From Phycisphaeraceae bacterium (GTDB lineage: Bacteria > Planctomycetota > Phycisphaerae > Phycisphaerales > Phycisphaeraceae), in assembly GCA_020851395.1 (NCBI GenBank), contig JADZCW010000318.1, positions 1 to 5,232 on the forward strand: 5,232 nt of DNA, written 5' to 3'. The translations under genes were made by a program, and so were the position numbers. Of the stretch, positions 1 through 4,712 are shown in pieces; positions within the stretch are counted from its first letter, which is position 1, and every line of letters starts with the position of its first letter. The notes under the pieces are model-generated. The model had not been told where the DNA came from and ran no database searches. It saw only the letters and a program-made list of their open reading frames with translations.

Positions 1-1044
1 CAGAGCCGGTTCGGGTCGCTCGACGGGCTGCGGTGCGCGAGCATCGTGGGGGTGGTGCTGCACCACACATGGATGAACGCGCCGGAGTGGCTGACGCTGG
101 CCCATCGCGGGTTCCTGGGCGTGGACATGTTCTTCGCCATCAGCGGGTACCTGATCGTGACGCTGCTCTTGCGTGAGGAGCGCAAGAACGGGCAGATCTC
201 ACTGAGCCGGTTCTACACGCGGCGTATGCTGCGGATCTTCCCGATCTACTACTTCATCCTGGGGGCCTTGACGCTGCTGATGCTGATCAAGCCCGGGGCG
301 AACGAGGCGCCCAAGTTCTGGGCGAGCCTGCCCTACCTGGTGACATACACGTCGAACTGGGTCGCCGACGCGTCGATCCTGGCCATCGCGTGGTCGCTGG
401 CGACGGAAGAGCAGTTCTACATCTTCTGGCCGCCGGTCGAGCGGTTCCTGCGGGGGTGGGCGGTGCCGGTGATGCTGGCGTTCGTGGTGGTGAATCAGGC
501 GGTGAACTTCGGGCTGACGGACAAGCTGGTCTTTGAGAAGTGGGGGTGGCACGACACGCCGGTGTGGCAGATCACGTTCACGCCGATCTGCCTGGGGGTG
601 CTGTTGGCGCACCTGCTCAATTCGCCGCGCGGGTTCGGCTGGGCGTGGCAGGCGGTGGGTCATCGGGCGGTGGCGCCGGTGCTGCTGGCGGCGCTGCTTG
701 CTGTGTGCGCGCTGCCGGCCGGAGACATCTCGGGGGTGCACCGGCTGGGGATTCACCTCTTGATCACGGGACTGCTGGCGGCGTGCGTGGTCCGGGAGGA
801 CCACCTGCTGGCCGGGATGCTGCAGTGGCGGATCGTGGTGCGGATCGGCGTGGTGAGTTACGGCATGTATCTCTATCACATGTTCGCCCGGCACGGGGCG
901 GAGGTGCTGCTGGGCAGGGCGGGGATCGAGTCGCAGCTGGCGCTGTTCCCGGTGACGCTGGCGCTGACGTACCTGGTGTCGGAGTTGAGCTACCGGACGC
1001 TCGAGGCGTTCTTCCTGAATCTCAAGTCGCGGTTCAGCGCGTGA
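1..1044 (+). CDS. Acyltransferase-3 family membrane O-acyltransferase (5' end cut off)
   Basis: Integral membrane enzyme expected to move an acyl group (often acetyl) onto a sugar of a surface glycan, lipid or other envelope molecule. The frame is open from base 1, so the true start lies just left of the window; 347 residues are visible. Numbering from base 1: SLDGLR at 6-11 followed by a hydrophobic helix ending in the His pair 21-22 (the conserved His region of the family), GVDMFFAISGYLI from 40, an Arg-rich FYTRRMLRIFP loop, the hallmark WSLATEEQFY at 131-140, and VVSYGMYLYHMF at 284-295. Many hydrophobic segments between these fit the family's roughly ten-helix fold. Family members normally start only 5-20 residues before LDGLR, so little is missing. 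An internal GTG at base 46 would remove the first conserved motif and is not the start. The substrate cannot be read from sequence. The stop is followed by a hairpin, so it probably ends its own transcript. Confidence 0.93.
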   Translation, partial: QSRFGSLDGLRCASIVGVVLHHTWMNAPEWLTLAHRGFLGVDMFFAISGYLIVTLLLREERKNGQISLSRFYTRRMLRIFPIYYFILGALTLLMLIKPGANEAPKFWASLPYLVTYTSNWVADASILAIAWSLATEEQFYIFWPPVERFLRGWAVPVMLAFVVVNQAVNFGLTDKLVFEKWGWHDTPVWQITFTPICLGVLLAHLLNSPRGFGWAWQAVGHRAVAPVLLAALLAVCALPAGDISGVHRLGIHLLITGLLAACVVREDHLLAGMLQWRIVVRIGVVSYGMYLYHMFARHGAEVLLGRAGIESQLALFPVTLALTYLVSELSYRTLEAFFLNLKSRFSA

Positions 1045-1050
1045 GAATTC

Positions 1051-1077
1051 GTCGCCCAGACGGCTATTGGGTGACTT
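1051..1077 (+). terminator. Hairpin just after the acyltransferase stop, terminator-like
   Basis: GTCGCCCA (1051-1058) pairs with TGGGTGAC (1068-1075), giving an 8-bp stem with one G-T wobble and a 9-base loop. It begins six bases after the TGA stop. Only TT follows the stem, so a classical U-tract is missing. It could be a weak intrinsic terminator or a 3'-end stabilising hairpin. Position and stem quality support it; the absent U-run keeps confidence moderate. Confidence 0.4.
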
Positions 1078-1079
1078 CC

Positions 1080-1099
1080 GGGGGTGGCGGGGGCGGGGG
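1080..1099 (+). other. G-rich tract, possible G-quadruplex, upstream of the sulfatase
   Basis: Three runs of five G (1080-1084, 1089-1093, 1095-1099) and one GG (1086-1087) are separated by single T or C bases. The tract sits 25 bases before the sulfatase ATG on the coding strand. The pattern could fold as a two-layer, or bulged three-layer, quadruplex in DNA or mRNA. The whole coding strand is G-rich, so it may also be compositional. Confidence 0.3.
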
Positions 1100-1124
1100 A
1101 TTCGTGGTCTGATAGTCGCCGAGC

Positions 1125-2510
1125 ATGGGCGATCGGCCGAACATTCTGGTGATCCTCAGCGACCAGCAGCGGTGGGACACCCTCGGGTGCTACGGGCGGC
1201 CGCCGATGCCGTTCTCCATCACGCCGCACCTGGACGCGATGGCCAAGCGCGGGGTGCGGTTCGAGCTGACGTTCACAGCCCAGCCGGTGTGCGGGCCGTC
1301 GCGGGCGTGCCTGCAGACGGGGATGTACGCGACGCAGACGGGCAACTGGCGGAACAACCGCTCGCTGCCGGTGGATCAGCCGACGGTGGCGAAGCTGCTC
1401 GGGGCCGCGGGGTACGAGACGGCCTATGTGGGCAAGTGGCACCTGGCGGCGGACGATGATCACCGCGAGCTGCGCACGGGCCCGACGCCCCCGGAGCGGC
1501 GTGGCGGGTACACGGATTACTGGGTGGCGGCGGACACGCTGGAGTTCACCAGCCACGCCACGGAGGGGTACTTCTTCGACAAGGACGGCCAGCGGATCGA
1601 CTGGCAGGGGTATCGAGTGGACCGGACGGTGGACTTCGCCCTGGAATACCTGCGGGATTACGCGAGGCGACGGCGTGGGCGGGAGAGGGAGGCGCGGCCG
1701 TTTTTTCTTTTTGTCTCAGTGATCGAGCCGCACCATCAGAACGACGAGAACCGGTACGTCGGGCCGGAGGGGTCGGCTGAGAAGTACGCCCGGTTCACGC
1801 CGCCGTCGGACTTGGTCCACGCGGAGATGGAGGGGGATTGGCGGTCGCAGTACCCCGACTACCTTGGCTGCTGTGCGAGCCTGGACGAGAACGTCGGGCG
1901 GGTGATCGCCACGCTGCGCGAGCTGGGGCTCGACGACGACACGCTCAAGGTCTACACCTCGGACCACGGCTGCACGTTCCGCACCCGGCCCCCGGAGGGC
2001 AGCGAGTACAAGCGGAGCTGCTACGAGAGCGCGATCCGGGTGCCGATGGTCATCGAGGGGCCGGGCTTCCTCGGAGGAGGGTCGGTCAACGAGGTTTGCA
2101 GCCTGATCGACCTGCCGGCGACGCTGCTGCGGGCGGGGAACGTCCCAGTGCCGAACTTCTTTCGGGGGAGGCCGTTGCAGGACATGCTGACCATGGAGGG
2201 GATCGATTGGCCGCAGGAGGTGTTCTTGCAGATCAGCGAGTCGCAGGTGGGGCGCGTCATCCGGACGCGGTGGTGGAAGTATGCCGTGGCGGCCCCCCCG
2301 GAAGTGAATCCGTGGAACTCGCCGCGGTCGGACCTTTACGTCGAGTCGCACCTCTACGACCTGCGGCTGGACCCGGACGAACGGCACAACCTGGTGCGGG
2401 ATCCCCGGTACGCTGGGGCGCGGGCGGAACTGGCGCAGATCCTGCTTCGGCGGATGGCTCATGCGGGGGAGCCGGCGGCGAGGATCGTGCCGGCGGGCGA
2501 GGCACTATAA
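1125..2510 (+). CDS. Cysteine-type (formylglycine) sulfatase, cytosolic
   Basis: Family S1 sulfatase of the alkaline-phosphatase superfamily, 461 residues, expected to hydrolyse sulfate esters. Visible landmarks: PNILVILSDQQ at 5-15 (metal ligands D13, Q14); C56-G-P-S-R60, the CxPSR signature whose Cys becomes formylglycine; GKWH at 103-106 (K104, H106); EPHHQND at 201-207; SDHG at 279-282 (D280, H281 metal ligands); YKRS at 295-298 (K296); and the usual C-terminal LYDLRLDPDERHNL. The wording of the C-terminal half (EPHHQND, YPDYLG, ISESQVGR, RWWKY) matches, from memory, a widespread uncharacterised sulfatase group about 460-480 residues long. There is no signal peptide, and an in-frame TAG at 1113-1115 rules out an N-terminal extension, so the enzyme should be cytosolic. 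Q14 in place of the second Asp is common in several subfamilies, so the related phosphonate monoester hydrolases remain an alternative. No Shine-Dalgarno is visible before the ATG. The substrate is unknown. Confidence 0.93.
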   Translation: MGDRPNILVILSDQQRWDTLGCYGRPPMPFSITPHLDAMAKRGVRFELTFTAQPVCGPSRACLQTGMYATQTGNWRNNRSLPVDQPTVAKLLGAAGYETAYVGKWHLAADDDHRELRTGPTPPERRGGYTDYWVAADTLEFTSHATEGYFFDKDGQRIDWQGYRVDRTVDFALEYLRDYARRRRGREREARPFFLFVSVIEPHHQNDENRYVGPEGSAEKYARFTPPSDLVHAEMEGDWRSQYPDYLGCCASLDENVGRVIATLRELGLDDDTLKVYTSDHGCTFRTRPPEGSEYKRSCYESAIRVPMVIEGPGFLGGGSVNEVCSLIDLPATLLRAGNVPVPNFFRGRPLQDMLTMEGIDWPQEVFLQISESQVGRVIRTRWWKYAVAAPPEVNPWNSPRSDLYVESHLYDLRLDPDERHNLVRDPRYAGARAELAQILLRRMAHAGEPAARIVPAGEAL

Positions 2511-2511
2511 T
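2506..2511 (+). promoter_or_regulatory. Perfect -10 box (TATAAT) overlapping the sulfatase stop codon
   Basis: TATAAT at 2506-2511 contains the sulfatase TAA stop (2508-2510) and lies 55 bases before the barrel-protein ATG. That would give a leader of roughly 50 bases ending in a good ribosome-binding site. No convincing TTGACA-like -35 is present 15-19 bases upstream (the 17-spacer hexamer is GATCGT). It is therefore either an activator-dependent promoter, a promoter resting on the -10 alone, or chance. In DNA this GC-rich a perfect TATAAT in an intergenic region is unlikely to be random. Confidence 0.45.
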
Positions 2512-2553
2512 CCGCGTTGATTCGTTGGTGCGTGTCCCTTGAACCCCGATCTC

Positions 2554-2558
2554 GGAGG
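2554..2558 (+). promoter_or_regulatory. Strong ribosome-binding site for the barrel gene
   Basis: GGAGG at 2554-2558 lies 8 bases before the ATG at 2567. It fixes that ATG, rather than the in-frame ATG eight codons later (2591), as the start. It also shows that this organism uses Shine-Dalgarno initiation for at least some genes. Confidence 0.75.
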
Positions 2559-2566
2559 TCCTGGCG

Positions 2567-3532
2567 ATGACAAGAACACTTGGCGGACGTATGGGTCGCG
2601 GTGCGATGGGAGCGATGGTGGTGGCGCTATCGTGCGGCAGCGCCGTGGCGCAGACCGGGGCGGGGCTGATGCTCCAGCCCTGGAAGGACGGCCAGCAGCT
2701 GGAGTTTTCGGCTGACGCCCGGTACTTCAACCAGGTCTCGACGACGGGGGTGACGGGGAGCTCGGACGTGTGGGAGTATGAATCGCAGGCCCGCTGGCGG
2801 CTGGACCCGGCCAAGCCCGGGAGCCTGAGCTTTGGGCACGAGATTTCTTACTTCGACTGGCAGCGCGGCTCGCCGGACCTGGTCGATGAGTCCGTGGCGG
2901 CGGGGATGCGCGTCTATCAGGACGAGACGTGGGCGGTGGACGCGGTGGCGGGGGTGGGCATCGCGGGGCACCCGGTGTACGAGCACGACGAGGCGATCTA
3001 CTTCATGGGCGACGTGATCGCCACGATGAACCTCGATGAGAAGTCGAGCGTATTGTTCTTCCTCAACTATGACGGCAATCGCTCGGTCTGGCCGGACATC
3101 CCGCTGCCGGGAATTGCCTACCAGAGGCGGTCGTCCGAGACGCTCAGCTACATCGTGGGCGTGCCGCGGAGCAGCATCCACTGGCAGCCGAAGGAGAAGG
3201 TGAACCTCAGCGTGGCGTACACGCTGCCGCTGACGTTTGACCTCAGCGCCGATTGGGAATTCGTCGAGCGCTGGCATCTGTTCGGGATGTTCGAGAACCG
3301 CTTCTGGGCCTTCCAGGTGCAGGAAGTCAACTTCCAGCGACTGTTCCTCGAGCAGAAGCGCGTCGAGACGGGCGTGAAGTGGGACATCTGCGACCACGCG
3401 ACGCTGGTGCTGGCTGGGGGGTACGCCTTCGACAACCGGCAGACGACGGGATTTGACGTGCTGAACGACCGCAACGAGGTGTGGAGCTCGGACGAGTTCT
3501 ACGGCCGCGTGGGCGTGGAGATAGGGTTCTAG
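2567..3532 (+). CDS. Secreted outer-membrane beta-barrel protein, function unknown
   Basis: A 321-residue protein with an N-terminal signal peptide: basic start (R3, R8, R11), hydrophobic core at about 13-22, and an AVA site at 26-28 with cleavage before Q29. The mature part has no long hydrophobic helices. It is made of alternating polar and hydrophobic stretches rich in Trp, Tyr and Phe (for example around 205-250), typical of membrane beta-strands. It ends in YGRVGVEIGF, a classic C-terminal signal for the BAM insertion machinery, with terminal Phe and hydrophobic residues at -3, -5 and -7. The W-x-P then L-P-L pattern around 206-225 faintly recalls the DUF6268-type outer-membrane proteins; that name is tentative. 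It may be a pore or a structural envelope protein; no substrate can be inferred. It has its own probable -10 box and a strong RBS. The epimerase gene follows 65 bases later with no obvious terminator between, so the two may share a transcript. Confidence 0.8.
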   Translation: MTRTLGGRMGRGAMGAMVVALSCGSAVAQTGAGLMLQPWKDGQQLEFSADARYFNQVSTTGVTGSSDVWEYESQARWRLDPAKPGSLSFGHEISYFDWQRGSPDLVDESVAAGMRVYQDETWAVDAVAGVGIAGHPVYEHDEAIYFMGDVIATMNLDEKSSVLFFLNYDGNRSVWPDIPLPGIAYQRRSSETLSYIVGVPRSSIHWQPKEKVNLSVAYTLPLTFDLSADWEFVERWHLFGMFENRFWAFQVQEVNFQRLFLEQKRVETGVKWDICDHATLVLAGGYAFDNRQTTGFDVLNDRNEVWSSDEFYGRVGVEIGF

Positions 3533-3585
3533 GCTCGACGCGTCGGCGTGGGTGACGATGCACGTTCGATGTTGGCCCGTTGCAG

Positions 3586-3593
3586 AAAAGGGA
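3586..3593 (+). promoter_or_regulatory. Ribosome-binding site deciding the rpe start
   Basis: AAAAGGGA at 3586-3593 sits four bases before the ATG at 3598. The only other in-frame candidate is a TTG at 3580, with no purine-rich element suitably placed before it. An in-frame TGA at 3553-3555 limits further extension. The ATG at 3598 is therefore preferred. Confidence 0.55.
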
Positions 3594-3597
3594 CTGG

Positions 3598-4332
3598 ATG
3601 CTGGACCTCCGCAAGACACCGCCGCACCCGCTGGTCGCCGCGTCGATCCTGTCGGCGGACTTCGGCCGCATGGTCGAGGAGTGCAAGGACGTGCTGGGCC
3701 GCGGGGCGGACCTGCTGCACCTGGACGTGATGGACGGGCACTTCGTGCCGAACCTGACCATGGGGCAGGACATGTGCCGGGCGCTGCGGAAACACCTTCC
3801 GGGGGCGTATCTGGACGTGCACCTGATGGTCGAGCGGCCGGGGGACTACGTGGACATGTTCGCGGCGGCGGGGGCGAGTCACTTCTGCTTCCACGTGGAG
3901 GTGTGCAAACCGCTGCTCAAGGGCGGGATCGACGCGGGCGAACTGGTCCGGCGCATCCACGACAAAGGCATGGCCGCGGGGCTGGCGATCAACCCCCCTA
4001 CCCCCGGCCCCGGCTCCGGAAATGGCGATCAGGGATTCATGGCCGTGATTGAGCCGCTGCTGGGTGAGCTGGACATGGTGCTGGTGATGAGCGTCAACCC
4101 TGGCCGGTCGGGGCAGGCGTTCATCCCCGAGGTGCTGGAGAAGGCCAGGCTGCTTAAGCCCCTGCTGCGGCCGACGACGCGCCTGGAGATTGACGGGGGG
4201 ATCAATGCCCAGACGGCCCGGCCGGCGGCGGCGGCGGGGGTGGACGTGATGGTCACCGCGTCGGCGCTCTTCGGGGCGGCGGATCGGTCGGCGGTGATCA
4301 AGGCCCTGCACGGGTCGGCCAAAGCGGGCTGA
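3598..4332 (+). CDS. rpe: Ribulose-phosphate 3-epimerase
   Basis: Cytosolic TIM-barrel enzyme interconverting D-ribulose 5-phosphate and D-xylulose 5-phosphate in the pentose phosphate pathway. The product is 244 residues from the ATG. Conserved blocks in order: AASILSADFG at 14-23; HLDVMDGHFVPNLTMG at 41-56; DVHLMVERP at 73-81; FHVE at 98-101; GLAINPPTP at 128-136; MSVNPG at 164-169; EIDGGIN at 197-203; and TASALF at 220-225. By comparison with the E. coli enzyme, H41, D43, H75 and D199 are the metal ligands, and D43 and D199 the acid/base pair; all are present. Two oddities: after NPPTP it carries about 11 extra residues (GPGSGNGDQG region, 137-146), and the phosphate-binding loop usually written NPGFGGQ reads NPGRSGQ (167-173). 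The catalytic set is intact, so I expect an active epimerase, though specificity for a related sugar phosphate cannot be excluded. It may be co-transcribed with the barrel gene. Confidence 0.93.
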   Translation: MLDLRKTPPHPLVAASILSADFGRMVEECKDVLGRGADLLHLDVMDGHFVPNLTMGQDMCRALRKHLPGAYLDVHLMVERPGDYVDMFAAAGASHFCFHVEVCKPLLKGGIDAGELVRRIHDKGMAAGLAINPPTPGPGSGNGDQGFMAVIEPLLGELDMVLVMSVNPGRSGQAFIPEVLEKARLLKPLLRPTTRLEIDGGINAQTARPAAAAGVDVMVTASALFGAADRSAVIKALHGSAKAG

Positions 4333-4389
4333 TCGACGTTCAAAGTCGCAAAATTACGCCAAAACACAGGGGTTAGCCGATGCCGAGGT

Positions 4390-4418
4390 TTGACGGAAAC
4401 GGCCTGCCGTCTTAGCAT
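4390..4418 (+). promoter_or_regulatory. Sigma70-type promoter for the tRNA-Gln gene
   Basis: TTGACG (4390-4395, five of six -35 consensus bases) and TAGCAT (4413-4418, four of six -10 bases) are separated by an ideal 17 bases. Transcription would start near 4425, giving a leader of about 75 bases before the tRNA. An A-rich stretch at about 4349-4367 lies further upstream, more distal than a standard UP element. Position after rpe and before a tRNA supports the assignment. Confidence 0.6.
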
Positions 4419-4423
4419 TCTGT

Positions 4424-4453
4424 CCTGACCTGCACACGGCAAGCCGCGTCAGG
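4424..4453 (+). other. Structured leader hairpin upstream of tRNA-Gln
   Basis: CCTGAC (4424-4429) pairs perfectly with GTCAGG (4448-4453). Inside it, CGG (4437-4439) can pair with CCG (4444-4446) around a four-base loop. The structure begins almost exactly at the predicted transcription start and would sit at the 5' end of the tRNA precursor. No T-run follows on either strand, so it is not a good intrinsic terminator. A GC-rich stretch at 4463-4492 with an imperfect inverted repeat follows it. Confidence 0.35.
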
Positions 4454-4500
4454 AGTGAAAAAGGGCGCCGGATGCCCCCCGGCCGGCCGCCCGGACTGTT

Positions 4501-4573
4501 TGGCCCGTAGTTCAATTGGCAGAACGCCTGACTCTGGATCAGGAGGTTCCAGGTTCGAGACCTGGCGGGCCAG
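4501..4573 (+). tRNA. tRNA-Gln (anticodon CUG, reads CAG)
   Basis: A full cloverleaf can be drawn by hand. Acceptor TGGCCCG (4501-4507) pairs with CGGGCCA (4566-4572). The D stem is GTTC/GAAC (4510-4513/4522-4525). The anticodon stem is CCTGA/TCAGG (4527-4531/4539-4543), with a seven-base loop holding anticodon CTG at 4534-4536. The variable loop has five bases, and the T stem is CCAGG/CCTGG (4549-4553/4561-4565) with loop TTCGAGA. The weak U1-A72 pair and discriminator G73 are glutamine identity features known from E. coli. The 3' CCA is not encoded (TTT follows), so a CCA-adding enzyme must supply it. It stands alone with its own promoter and terminator. Confidence 0.97.
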
Positions 4574-4600
4574 TTTCGACAAGGTGAGATTCGATGGCGC

Positions 4601-4640
4601 TGAGCCCCCGTCCCCGGATGACGTGGGCTTGTTCGTTTTT
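4601..4640 (+). terminator. Intrinsic terminator of the tRNA-Gln unit
   Basis: AGCCCCCGTC (4603-4612) pairs with GACGTGGGCT (4620-4629): nine of ten positions match, with one C-T mismatch, around a seven-base loop. Two G-T wobbles can extend the base to 4601/4631. A T-rich tail follows, ending in TTTTT at 4636-4640. This is a good Rho-independent terminator 28 bases after the tRNA, and it separates that unit from the deacetylase gene. Confidence 0.7.
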
Positions 4641-4712
4641 GGGCGTGCGTAAGTTGAGGCAGTGAATCAGACTTGCAGCCTTGGGCCGGGGTGGGCCGAT
4701 GGCTAGTAGCGG

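Noticed and set aside
199..894. Minus-strand frame opposite the acyltransferase, and similar ones at 990-1556 and 1716-2462
   Set aside because: Shadow frames of conserved + strand genes, with biased Arg/His/Pro composition and no motifs.
1670..1712. Possible internal terminator in the sulfatase (ACGGC/GCCGT before a T-run)
   Set aside because: The stem is only five base pairs with a 22-base loop, and it lies in the middle of an intact coding region.
2621..2637. Lipoprotein-like ALSC in the barrel signal peptide (C23)
   Set aside because: The residues before the Cys do not fit the lipobox, and a good AVA cleavage site lies just after it.
3536..3545. Perfect 10-base palindrome CGACGCGTCG after the barrel gene
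   Set aside because: It has no loop and no T-run, and short CG palindromes are expected in GC-rich DNA; it could be an operator but nothing supports that.
2627..3619. A 330-codon minus-strand reading frame opposite the barrel gene
   Set aside because: Its product is His/Arg/Pro/Val-rich with no recognisable motif, and the + strand frame has a signal peptide, RBS and barrel signature. GC-rich genes routinely leave long open antisense frames.
3529..4311. A 260-codon minus-strand reading frame opposite rpe
   Set aside because: Composition is Arg/His/Pro/Gln-rich, there is no family motif, and it lies wholly over a clear epimerase gene.
4455..4652. A 65-codon + strand frame running through the tRNA gene
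   Set aside because: It overlaps the whole tRNA-Gln and its terminator and shows no protein motif.
4681..4709. Promoter for the deacetylase: TTGGGC, 17 bases, TAGTAG
   Set aside because: Only three of six bases match in each box, and transcription would start at or inside the start codon, so the support is too weak to annotate.
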